Positions 9,065-19,446 of a stretch of DNA of 64,000 nt are shown piece after piece. Source of the DNA: Leptidea sinapis. Lineage: Eukaryota > Arthropoda > Insecta > Lepidoptera > Pieridae. Where the stretch lies: the NCBI RefSeq assembly GCF_905404315.1, contig NC_066266.1, positions 627,501-691,500 on the forward strand, in the 5' to 3' direction. Under the pieces are notes generated by a model. It worked only from the letters and a program-made list of their open reading frames with translations. It searched no databases and was not told where the DNA came from. How positions within the stretch are numbered: the stretch's first letter is position 1; each line of letters starts with the position of its first letter. The position numbers were made by a program, and so were the translations under genes.

Positions 9065-11497
9065 TTCAGCTGGCAGCTTCCTTGATGGCTAAGCACTCAC
9101 ATTGGAAGATGGAGTTATGTGTGCCCATGGGTATGGAAATGTGTATGTTCAGTTCCTGTGAGAAGATGCCGGCACCAGTACCAGTAGCCATTTTGGAGCT
9201 GTCTGTGTAAATTTTAATTCATTTACACCTGACTGGTCAGCATCTTTCTCACATACCTGTATGTGATAGTTCTTATGAAAAGCATGTGTTTTAGGTATCT
9301 TATCGCATGGTGCCTTACAGAGTGGATAGTCCTTTGTTACCCTATCCAGAGATTATCTGTAAGGCAGTCTTCATTCTTCCATACACCCAACAGCTTTATG
9401 GCTGTGCAAGCCAGCTGCTGGAAACGCTGCAGCTATTGCTCCGTAGGAGATAATTGGCCTGACGACTGCTGTATAGAGCCGTCTGCTTGTCTTTGGAGCA
9501 AGACCCCATGTTTATGCCTATGAGTCTTCTGCACTGCCATAAGAAGACGCACGCCTTTTCCAGCTTGTGTTCAAGGTGTTTGTTCCAAAGCAACTTACTA
9601 TCCAGTATAACCCCTAGGTATTTAACTTCTCTAGTAAGGCTTAGTTCGGTGTTAATGTAAGATTACCAGGGCTGCGTTTGTTTGTGAAAAGTATTAGCTC
9701 CGTCTTTGACGGATGAGCTGTAAGTTTGTGTTGCGCGCACCATTCTTCAAGAATCTTAAAAGCAGATCTCATGAGGCTACATAAGACGCTCTCAAATGGT
9801 CCTATTATTAGAAAGGCGAGGTCGTCCGCATAGCCCACCGTGTACAGTTTCCAAAGTAGCGGCGAGAGTACCCCTCCTTGCGGGCAGCCCGTTGCCACCA
9901 CACATCTAGTGTTCACAGTGAATCGTATCGCCCTATGCCTCAACATGTTGTCTGCAACAAAAACGATGTGAGGCTGATTGGCCTGTACGATTTGGGGTTT
10001 GTATAATCACTTTTGCTGGGCTTTGGGATAAATACCACTTTTACCTCCCTGTTTTGGAGCCGTATGTATTTGTAGGCCAGGCATGCCCTGTAGATAGCAG
10101 TTAGATGTACTGCTAGCGGCCCCATACCGCTCCATTGTAGCAGCCCTGGCAAGATCCCGTCGAGGCCTCCTGTTTTAAATGGAAGAAAGGTGTTAATTGC
10201 CCACATTACCTTGTCTTTGTCTACCACCCTGTGAGCTGTGGTGCAATCCGTTTGATCCAGTGTGTTGCTCTGCGACGCCTCCTCCTCCCACGTCTGGTTG
10301 TTGGTGATGCGGCAGCCAGGAAAGTGAGTTTGCAGCAGTAGTTCGCAGGTGTCGGTGTCGGATTTGGTATATGTGCCGTCAGATTTTTTCAAGCAACCTA
10401 GATTTCGCTCTAAAGGATGGTTTTACTTTAGCTGCTTGGTTTGTGGATACAATGTTAGTGCAGAAGCGTGTCCAGCTTTCTCTCTTCCTTTCGCGGATGC
10501 GCCACTTGAACCGGTATTGGGCCTGTTTATACGCGTCCCAGTTGTCTGGTGCCCGCGTATTTTTGGCTCTGTTGAACAGCTTCCTTAATTTGCAGCGCAG
10601 CCTATCTAGCTCTGGACCCCACCACACACTTCTGTCGTTTGAGTTGGGCTTTGTCGAAGTAAGAGGGCACGTCTGTTCATAGCTGTTGATTAGCGTTTGA
10701 GTTATCTTAGAATGTGTTTATAGACCTGCGGTACCGTGATATTCGTTTGGCAGGGAAATAGTCATAAGCTAATTTCTCACCAATCTGTCGTACTTAGTAC
10801 GGTCCGTTTTACGTGGGTTCCGCCTTGGCATGGCAGATTTGATGTTTAAGCGAAGGTTGTACCTAATCCATCTGTGATCAGAGCATAAAGGTTCGTACTA
10901 CACGTGCCAGTCATTGACGAGTGAAGAGACATGGTCGGTTGCTAGTGTTAGGTCGATTATACATAGTTTGGGCTCGCGCCGTAACGTAGGTAGGCTCAGT
11001 GTCCCTGTTAAGTATATTAAGGTTAGTTGAGAAAAGGTATGTAAGTAAGTCCTCACCTCCTTTGTTGGTATTTTGTCTGTCCAAGATGGTGTGATGTGCG
11101 TTGGAGTCAGCGGAGTGAGCTCCGGTATTGGTACCTCCTCTTCCCCCGGCAAATAGACCGACGCTATGACCACATCTAAGAGGCCTAGGCGGTAATCTGC
11201 ATGGAGCTTCACAACGGTTAGATCTCTGGAACATAGCTCATTTATAATGGTGGTCGTTACATGTCGCGGAGTATATATACATGAACGTGGTTTACCTTCG
11301 GTTGCAGATAGAAGTTTGCCTCCGATGTCGTTGAGACGACATATATTGCCATTTCTAATCCACGGCTCCTGGATTAGGGCTATGGTCTCGGTGTTTCCCT
11401 CCAGCAAACGTCGCAGGTTAGCCGTTGCGGTATAGCTGTGCTGGAGGTTAATTTGTATAATTTTAAGGAGTGGAGGTGGATCGGTCTGGGCTGCCAT
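9065..11497 (-). pseudogene. LOA-like ORF2: endonuclease-RT, many frameshifts
   Basis: The endonuclease start is at 11497 (LKIIQINLQHSYTATANL, IALIQEPWIRNG), with VIASVYLPGEEEVP further on. A central linker (MWWGPELDRLRCKLRKLFNRA, 10379-10627) and the RT follow: TGGLDGILPGLLQW, VKVVFIPKPSKSDY, SYRPISLTSF, GCPQGGVLSPLLW and the catalytic GYADDLAFL. At the 3' end KMATGTGAGIFSQEL of RNase H can be read in one frame before the sequence is cut at 9065. At least five frame changes are needed to follow it, so it is non-functional. Confidence 0.8.
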
Positions 11498-11565
11498 CGC
11501 TTTGCAGTAGACTCTCCTCCAGCTCCTTTGTCTGATCCTCCTCCCCGGCCCCTTGCTGCCACCAT

Positions 11566-12617
11566 TCTATGGAGCGCGATTTGGTCTCTATAGGAGTCCG
11601 AACCTCTTTACAAGTGGTGGTCATAGAGACACCGTCGGTCTTCTGCTGATGTGTAGCATGTTGAGATTTTCGTCCTTGGAAAACCTGGGATGATCATTGT
11701 TGCCTTGACTTTCCTGGGGATGTCGGCTTGACGTCTGACCACTAGTCTGGTGTGTGGAAGTGGCGCAGTGATCTTAGAGACAGTGATTTTAAGCCATTCC
11801 AAGGTGTAAGTGTCCTCGCACCAAAGCTTGAAGGTACCCTCACCATGGTTGGCTTCGCCTCTGAAGCTGGGAAGCCTGAAAGGGTCAGTGGAAGAGGTGG
11901 CAGCGCAGACTTTTGCGTCTATCGCACCCTATATTGCTGACTGTATCGCCTGGGCTTGTTCAGCTTTTATGTCCCTGAAGGGCTCGTTCATTATCGCGAC
12001 TAGCAAATCCTTGGATTTGCACATGTCTGCGTAATTTATTGAGCCCTATTTGGGATTAGGTTGCGTGTTCGTTCGCGTACGCTTTACGTCCTCGCGGGGT
12101 GACAAGGTGTCATTAGGGCGAGCTCTTTTGCTGCCCTTGGGTAGGTGTGGACCTTGCACAGAAACAGCACGAGCTTCCGCCCTCTCCTGAACGCTTTTGC
12201 CAGCACGTTTCCCACGTGGCCTTTTTTGGGGCTTACTAACGCCTTCTACTGGTACGATTGTCGGCTGTCCTACGGACTTGCCTTTATCGCCAGTAGCGCC
12301 ATCTCCCTGTACCTCTTTAGGTTTAGGGGGGTTACTTTTGGCGGCTTTTATCCTCGCTTTTCTTGCTTCGGCTCGCGCGCGATTTCGGGTGGTCCTGCTA
12401 GGTGCCTTGTAAGTAGGCTTGGCATCTCTCTTCCTGATGGGTAGCGTCCAGGCATCGTCCGTAAAGGTTGTTGCCGGTATGGCTTCCTTCAGGATGGAAG
12501 ATCCAGCGACGATGACTCTTTTGGCGCTGTAGGAGCAACCGCAGTCTGAATGGATTGGCTTAGCGCTCCCGAGGGAGCAGCTGGATTTTTATGGTCGGTT
12601 GATCTCTTTTTATCCAT
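11566..12617 (-). pseudogene. LOA-like ORF1 (gag-like), degraded
   Basis: A start at 12615-12617 opens MDKKRSTDHKNPAAPSGAL, followed by an early stop and several frame changes. Recognisable later pieces are FKLWCEDTYTLEWLK and LPHTRLVVRRQADIP, which correspond to VLKLWCSNLKTLEWLK in ORF1 of the plus-strand element near 44290. The protein would be the nucleic-acid-binding ORF1p of the LINE. The DNA is GC-rich relative to its surroundings. Confidence 0.65.
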
Positions 12618-13506
12618 GGGTATAAAATGATGTAATTCATCCTAGTCAGCGCCCCACCCGCCTCGGAGCTTCAGTAGGGGACGTCATGCACCACTATGTA
12701 CATGTCCGCCAGGACTACTGCGAGGATATAGTAACCCTTACCGGCCTCACGCTCCTTACCTCCGGCGCTCACCTCAACAACCGCGACCGGGCCATAGGCA
12801 CCCCCACATGGATTTGGGTCACTCGCTGGCAGCCTTCTGACGGGAAGCCACAACCGATCGATCGAGGATGGCTAGTCCCCGACTGCCCGTTTGAGAGGCA
12901 GATCAGGGCCAAAGAGGTGTGTTGCATCAAGCAGGTAACTGACCGACCGCTATCCGCTCAGCCACCAGGATTCCTTGCTCCCTCTTTACGGGTATCCACG
13001 CACGGCACAAACACGTGGGTGATCGCATGTTCCTTACCCATTGATGTTAGTGAGCCCTCGACCTCTCGACCACATGAAGTGAGGTGAAGGAGGAAAGGAT
13101 TGTGTGGGTTGGTTAGGGGAGAGCGGCCAGAGGTTTCTGTTCTGCCAATTACCTTAATACAAATTATTTAATGACTCTACGAAGGCACTTGGCCTAAAAA
13201 CGGGTGGCAACCTCGAGAAGGATAGTCCACTGGCCTTATTTAGGGTGTCACTGTATTGATATCGGACAGATGCTGGGAGTTGATATAGGATAGAGGGGTT
13301 GCGTCAATCAATGTCCGTGAGGGAAAATTTATTGACGATAGCCCATCATCATATCTGATGAATTTTCTTTATTTTTTCTATTCAAATTATGAAGCAATTA
13401 CTAAATTAGATTTATATCATTTTTGCTTGCCATAATTTCATTTTCTATCCTTCTTTGACGTGTAATCATAATGTTGTGTGCTATTGCAATGTAAAATTAT
13501 TCATGT
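12618..13506. other. Probable LINE leader plus unassigned sequence
   Basis: 12618 to about 13100 is GC-rich and continues upstream from the LOA-like ORF1, so it is probably its 5' leader. From about 13100 the sequence becomes AT-rich, with no recognisable gene or repeat, up to the presumed LTR of the errantivirus remnant. Confidence 0.45.
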
Positions 13507-13712
13507 TGTAACGGAACTGTTAGACGGAATATTAAAAACGAACATTTAAAAAAGAAATTTATTTAGAACTAGAAAATATAATTGAAATGTATGAGTGGCT
13601 CAGGATTCGGAAGGAGACTGACTGCCTTTATATTTTATTAAGTGACGCCTTGGTCTTAAAGTGCTGACGCTAATGTTATGTCTGCATTAAAGCATACATA
13701 TGTGCATATATA
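13507..13712 (-). repeat. Presumed 3' LTR of the errantivirus
   Basis: The polypurine tract TTAAAGGGGGGG (minus strand) sits at about 13716-13728, just beyond env, and should border the LTR. The following ~200 bp contain TATAAAGGCAGTCAGT, a TATA/initiator-like stretch, and AATAAATTTC, a poly-A-signal-like stretch, and a plausible end GTTACA at 13507. No second LTR is present for comparison, so both ends are estimates. Confidence 0.45.
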
Positions 13713-13772
13713 AAAACCCCCCCTTTAAGAGGAAACTTATCGGAAATAATAAAGATAAGTTTACAGAATATT

Positions 13773-15590
13773 TTAACCAATTCTAAGTTGCGATGGAGGT
13801 GGTGATGATTGAAACTCAATATCTATTTCTTCAGAATCCTTAGCCTTTACAAAATATTTTGAAAGTAGCGTACATAATTTCTTACATATAAAAACTACGA
13901 TAAAAGATACAACTAGAAATAGTGAAATTATACTTATAACAGAATTATTTGAATTATCACTAAAGGTATCAACAGGATTTGCAATATATAGGTCATCACT
14001 GATATCTTTTATGTTAAATTTAAGATCTTTTAACTGATGTAGATTAATATTACTAATTTCAGAAAGTTAATTTTGGACATATTGATGCGGTTAAGATTAC
14101 AACATTTATCAGATATTATATTATAAGTAGGTTTTATGAGTGGAATATTAATTTCTGGATTGGATACCTTATTAAATTTAATATTCTTAAAATAAGCTGT
14201 ACAATTATATGGAATGGTAAGTTTTCCTATTCCTGAAATGGTTGTTTCAAATAATACATCCTGATTACATTCTATTGTTATTTTATTTAAATTTGATTCT
14301 ACAAATATCCAATCAGCATTATTGAGTTTATGCCAAATATCTATATCACCATGTATAAATTTAGTTTGGCTGGTATTTGGAATACTGGATACAGCTTTTG
14401 TCATAATTTCTATTTCACAAGACGGATTACCAGGAACAGAGAATATGTTAGTTATTTGACATATGTGTACTTTGGGAGAAATAACTTTACACTCATTAAA
14501 ATCCTTTAAATATGTAAATGTAGACTTATCAGTAGGATTTATTGCCAGATATCGTTCTGTAGGTATAATGCAAACATATGAAGAAGATGAATTAACTTCA
14601 TGCGGAATAGGTAAAGGAACAGTATCATAAACATTATAATCTAAGGCATTAACTAATGGAATCTTCACAATAAAAATCAGTTTACCATTATAATAATATG
14701 AAATTAAATCTGCTACATTAATCAAAACATGAATATTACTTAAATCTACATTAATAGGTAAGTCCTTATACTTAGGTATATTTTTATAGCCATTTAATAA
14801 ATCATTATATAATTGCTTGGGTGTTAAGACAGATGGATGTAAAGTATTGATTTTTATGAATAAAATAGAATTCAATAAGTCTTCAATTTTAAACGCAAGA
14901 GTAAACAAATGTGATTGAAGACAATTTAAAATGTTTATTAGTTTTACTTTAAAACTATCTATAGTAACTAAATTCGATATATTTCTCACATTCGTAGATA
15001 AATTATTAATGACATCATTGAGTTTAAATTGATTCTCCAATATTTCATTGACAGATTGGTTAATATTAGAAATAGCAGATTTCGAAACTAGAATAGTTTT
15101 CTTTATCGAATTCTCTAACCGTATACCTTCTCATTATCATACAATGTTTCTATTGCTCTATTGTAATTTATCGCATCGTCTTCATCAAGGGTGCCGAATA
15201 TATGCTTAAAGACTACACCGACGAGAACCATGCAGATCTTTTGGGTCTCTCGCTAGAGATGATATGAGATATGGAATTATAGTCACGAAGTATATCATTA
15301 TAGAGTGAATCCAAGGGTTGCCTTATATATTTATACAGACGGAAATATCTATCTCTATATTTTCCTGACACTGTAATTTAACAATGTTTAAAACATCCTG
15401 GGTGTACTTAATATTTTGATCAAAAGAAGTAACATCTATCGGAATAACTATATGAAGATAATCGTCTATGAGCTTCAGAGTGCCCACTGGGTCGAAGAGC
15501 AAGCCAGGACCTTCCTTGATGTATTTAATATACTCATTCTCGCTAGCGGCTATGGCGCAGTATGTATTAACCATTCTGTAATGACAAAAC
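13773..15590 (-). pseudogene. env: Errantiviral env (F-type) remnant
   Basis: The family mediates membrane fusion; here it is broken. The N-terminal piece (15323-15574) has GPGLLFDPVGTLKLID. The cleavage/fusion region (about 15060-15320) contains stops and frame changes. The main ectodomain frame is 336 codons (14030-15040), with LHPSVLTPKQLYNDL and many Asn and Cys residues. The C-terminus continues in another frame to a stop at 13773-13775, with a hydrophobic membrane segment (SIISLFLVVSFIVVFI) and a short acidic tail. The order matches known insect env proteins. Confidence 0.8.
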
Positions 15591-15727
15591 TAAACTAAAC
15601 TATCATGCTTATGTAAGTAAACCTATAATTTTGTATATGATAAAAATATAATATAGTAAAATATAGCTGCATAAAATGAAATAAGTATTAATAATCTTAA
15701 CTTAATAATTAATAAAATAAGAATTAG

Positions 15728-16930
15728 TTACGTATCCGCGTTGTATGCAGGTTTTACTTCATCATAATGATGTTTTACATATCTTCGGTTTATAAGAAGA
15801 GATAAGGTGTTATTGCCATGGATTTTGACGATCTTATATGGACCTTTCCATATAGGAGATAGCGCCTTCCGAAGTCTTACATGATTTTTAATATAGACAT
15901 ATTCACCGACTTTATATTGTACTGGACGAGTATGTTTATCATAATAATGTTTTGACTTTTCTTTTGAAGAGTTAATATTTTGTATGGCCTTTTCTCTAGA
16001 CAGTTTAAGGCGATGGTAAAGCATCTTAATATATTCTGGGTATGTGACGTCAGATCGTAAATCAAAAATGGAATCGGGAATTTAGGGCTTGTGCCCGAAA
16101 ATAAGTTCAAAAGGTGTAAATTGGGTAGTTGTATGGACAGTGCTATTATATGTGAGCATGGCAGTAAATACATATTTATGCCAATTTGTTTGGTTTTCGT
16201 TAATATAAGATTTTAAATATTCTTTTAAAGTGGAATAACTTCTCTCCAGAGCACCTTGCGTCTGAGGGTGATAGGGAGATGACCAAATCTGCTTGATTTT
16301 TATAAATTCACAAGTTTTCTTAAAAAGTTCGGCTGTAAAGTTTGTTCCTTGATCTGTTAAAATTGACTTAGGTATTCCAAATAAAGATATGAAATGAACG
16401 AGACATTCACATGATTCTTCAGCCGTAGCATTAGATATTGGGTAAGCTATAGAAAATTTTGTCAAGTCATCTTGTAAAGTAAGTATATATTTTAATTTAT
16501 AAATTCCAGCTTCAGGCAAAGGTCCCACTATATCGAGACTTATTCTATCGAAAGGTCTAGAAGATGTTGTTGTGATTTGCATAGGTGATTTATTAATTTT
16601 TCTTAAGGCTTTATTGGTTTGGCAAAACTTGCAATTTTTTACATAGTTTTCTATGTCTGATCTCATATTTTTCCAAAACTAACGTTCTTTTACGCGATTA
16701 AACATTCTGTTTGACCCTAAATGGCCCGCTATTGGTATATCGTGGTTCTCCTTCAAGATTTTTGTAATTTCTGTAGGCACGGGATATATTATACTATTGT
16801 GATGGATATTGACTGTTATATTTGTACCATCAAAAAGATACATGAGCATACTATATATTTTTACAAATGAATGTTGTTCAAATGAATTCCTAAAGTCGGA
16901 AATAGCTATCTCATTGATTGTGCCGGTACT
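15728..16930 (-). pseudogene. Errantiviral integrase (stops and frameshifts)
   Basis: The zinc-binding N-terminus (HDIPIAGHLGSNR...CKFCQ) runs into the core (16082-16666) with LDIVGPLPEAG, LTDQGTNF and GALERSY supplying the D, D and E residues. An in-frame TAG breaks the zinc domain near 16680 (NRVKER*FWKN), and a frame change near 16080 separates the core from the C-terminal domain (15728-16024), which has the GPY/F signature SPIWKGPYKIVKI. The final residues KPAYNADT end just before the env region. Confidence 0.85.
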
Positions 16931-16934
16931 TACT

Positions 16935-16974
16935 TGCTAGAGACAGTATTCTACTTAGAATACTGTCTCTAGCA
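16935..16974. repeat. Perfect 18-bp inverted repeat (hairpin)
   Basis: TGCTAGAGACAGTATTCT (16935-16952) is followed after 4 bases by its exact reverse complement (16957-16974). One arm belongs to the pol linker coding sequence (SARDSILS on the minus strand); the other interrupts the frame towards the integrase, so it looks like a local inverted duplication within the dead element. Confidence 0.9.
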
Positions 16975-18603
16975 GATTTTAATGCTTTAAATATATCAGG
17001 GTAGGTACAAGTATCAAAGAAATAAACTTTAGTAAATAGGAAATAGTAAATTTTACCATTGATTTCAGATATTTTAAACGAATGCAGTTCACGTTCTCCT
17101 TCTACAACATTGACATTCTCTGAGGCAGAGATTAAGTCAGAAAGGTAAGGATTCGACGCATCAAAATCTATTGATACTGGAAGAAGAATTACATTTGCCG
17201 AACTCTTAAGAAGGCTCTCGTTGTGCTCTTTTATATATGTATTAAAAATCTTGTTATTAACCCGTAGGTGCGGAGCCTGTCAAATACATTAGAGAGGTTG
17301 TTTATGTGCTGATCAAGATCGGAGGAGTAGATTACAATGTCATCCAAGTAGACAAAGCATTGTATACCTTGTAACCCAGATAGGGCAGAATTCATAAGTC
17401 TTTGAAATGTTTCAGGTGCATTTTTTAGTCCAAAGGGCATTCTAGTGAATTCAAAATGACCTTGTGGAACTGAGAAGGCTGTTTTGGGTGCATCCTGGGG
17501 CGACATTTTAATTTGATGGAAGCCCGACGCAAGATCAAGAGTACTGAAATATTTACATTTGCCCAACTGGTCTAATATATCGGATATGTTTGGAATAGGA
17601 TAAGAATCACCGATTGTGATATCATTTAGTTTGCGGTAGTCGATTACTACCCGCCACTTCTTTATTCCGGATGCATCCATCTTTTTTGGGACGATCCAGA
17701 TTGGAGATGATGATGTTGAAGGCTTAATAATTCCTTCTTCTAGCATTTTGTTAATTTGTGATTGAACTTCATCTTTGTGAATGTCAGGGAATCGATAGGA
17801 TTTTGTATGTATAGGGATTGAGGAGGATGTTTTAATTTCATGCTGAATACCTTCTGTAAAAGTTAACTTATCACTAGGCAAATGAAATATATCAGAGAAT
17901 GTGGAACATAAATCAAACAGAGCGTTTCTTTCTTCGCAATTTAAATGGGATACTCTCAAAAGATCTAAAACTTTATCAGTTCTATCTGAAATATTTTGAT
18001 CATTAATATTCGAATAAAATATAGAGTTATTTTCATTGTACTCTAAAGGATTAATTATTAATTTGAGGTCTGAATTTATCTCTATTTGATTTTCGGATGT
18101 ATTTACCACGGATATATTAATTCTAGAATTAGGTTTTACTTTAACAATACAGTTAGCGATTAATAGAGAATCCATAATATGTTGATCTAGAATGAGACCT
18201 TCTTTGATTTCGGGATTATGTGCTGAGCATTCTATTACCGTTTCGGTTCTAGGCGCAATTGTATAAATGGGGTTATTAAATTTTAAATTGAATTTTACGT
18301 CATCAATACTAAGTTCCTTCAAAGTATAATCTATTTTACTTTTATGTAAAGAAAGGAAATCATTTCCGATAATACCGTCGTATGGAAAGCCGAAATTAGG
18401 TATGAGGTGGAAATCATGTTCTATTGAATTAATTTCGATAGATATACAACCTAACGAATTGATTGGATTGTCGGTATTTCCTAAGCCACTGAATGTTATA
18501 ATGTTTTTATTCACCTCGGGCATATTTTCTATTATATGCATTTTAATAAGACTGATTGTAGCTCCACTGTCGACCAGGAGTCGAACTGTTTTTGTTTCGG
18601 CTC
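16975..18603 (-). pseudogene. Errantiviral protease-RT and pol linker, deleted
   Basis: The protease active site LLVDSGATISLIK lies at the top end (about 18545-18590), so only the first part of the enzyme is cut away. RT follows: HTKSYRFPD, EGIIKPSTSSSPIWIVPKK, VIDYRKLND, STLDLASGFHQIKM, TAFSVPQGHFEFTRMPFGL and the catalytic FVYLDDIVIYS. At about 17275 the frame breaks (RLRTYG to RVNNKIFNTYIKEHN), skipping the RT thumb and RNase H. The linker that follows contains ANVILLPVSIDF and runs to the hairpin at 16974. The 436-codon frame at 17231-18541 is the longest intact piece. Confidence 0.85.
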
Positions 18604-19446
18604 ATTCTGTCGGACCTCAAAGAGCAGGGTTACCCTGCACACGAGGTGCACCGTATGCGCGGAACCACCAACAAACAACCATTTAACATGGTTCTCGTAG
18701 TCCTCGACTTCACGCAAGAGGGAACGGAAATTTTCAATATTAAATCGGTTTGTTCCCTTCAGGGCATCCGTACCGAAGCCCCTCGCAACCGCGGGGGGCC
18801 CGGTCAGTGTCACAGATGCCAATTATACGGGCACTCGGCACGCAATTGCGAACACACCCCGAGGTGTGTGAAGTGCCTCGGGAAACACGGCACGCCAGAG
18901 TGCCCTCGACCAGCGCAATGCGCGGAGCCCCCGGCCTGCGTCTTGTGCGGGGAAAAGGGGCACCCCGCGAGCTATCGCGGGTGTCCCAAGGCACCCAAAC
19001 ACAAGCGTCACCCAGGGCGCCACCAGCCGCAAGGCAGAGCAGAGAAGGTGGAGTTCAATCCAACCTTCAAACCTGCGCCGCCTCCGAAGGTAAACGCCTG
19101 GGCGAGGTCTCCTCCGGCTGCCAACGCTGCCACAGAGGCCACTCTCGCGGCCCCCGCGCCCCTCCGGCCTCCGCTAGCGTCCCGCCCGGCGGCGTCGGTC
19201 CCGCGACCGAGGCCACCAGCGCCCGCGTCCGCGGCAACAGGTAACAAAGGCGGCAGCACCTTTGCCTTCATGTTCGAACTGTCAGAGATGTTCGACATTG
19301 ATGAAATCACAGCCCTGGCCAGCAGGCTCGATGCTGTCCGGGAAGACCCGCCGTCGCTCCTGCAAGTTATGGCAGACAACGGCAAAATATTCCGTGCCCT
19401 CACCGATATAGGGCTAAAGTATAAAAATAACATTCGCGATGCCTAA
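18604..19446 (+). pseudogene. Jockey ORF1 protein, C-terminal part (copy A)
   Basis: The open frame carries an RRM-like tail (NMVLVVLDFTQEGTEIFNIK), then CCHC-type zinc knuckles CHRCQLYGHSARNC, CVKCLGKHGTPEC and CVLCGEKGHPASYRGC, an Ala/Pro-rich linker and a C-terminal helix-rich segment (MFELSEMFDIDEITALASRL). This nucleic-acid-binding protein packages the LINE transcript. The first ~260 codons present in copy B are missing. It stops at 19444-19446, overlapping the ORF2 start. Confidence 0.85.

Larger units (their letters stand above)
9065..13100 (-). mobile_element. LOA-like LINE, degraded, 3'-truncated copy
   Basis: On the minus strand the order is leader (about 12618-13100), ORF1 (about 11566-12617) and ORF2 (endonuclease, RT, start of RNase H; 9065-11497). 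Domain order and motifs parallel the better-preserved plus-strand LOA-like element at 42793-48624, but the two differ at many residues and represent different subfamilies. The 3' end is cut inside RNase H, where gypsy copy 1 begins. LINEs normally lose their 5' end, so this junction points to deletion or recombination. The upper boundary is uncertain. Confidence 0.75.
13507..18603 (-). mobile_element. Errantivirus (insect endogenous retrovirus) remnant
   Basis: On the minus strand the order is protease-RT (17231-18603), a short pol linker, integrase (15728-16930), env (13773-15590), polypurine tract and a presumed 3' LTR. An env of the baculovirus F-type downstream of pol identifies an errantivirus-like element. 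Gag and the 5' LTR are absent: the protease is cut at about 18603 by Jockey copy A. The RT thumb and RNase H are deleted, and integrase and env carry stops and frameshifts. It is an inactive fossil. Confidence 0.85.

Noticed and set aside
12686..13087. 133-codon plus-strand frame
   Set aside because: It lies in the GC-rich leader of the minus-strand LOA-like LINE and shows no homology that I recognise.
18740..19433. Long minus-strand frames across Jockey ORF1
   Set aside because: They are shadows of a GC-rich ORF on the plus strand; the same antisense frames occur in copy B (30258-30876). No domains are seen.
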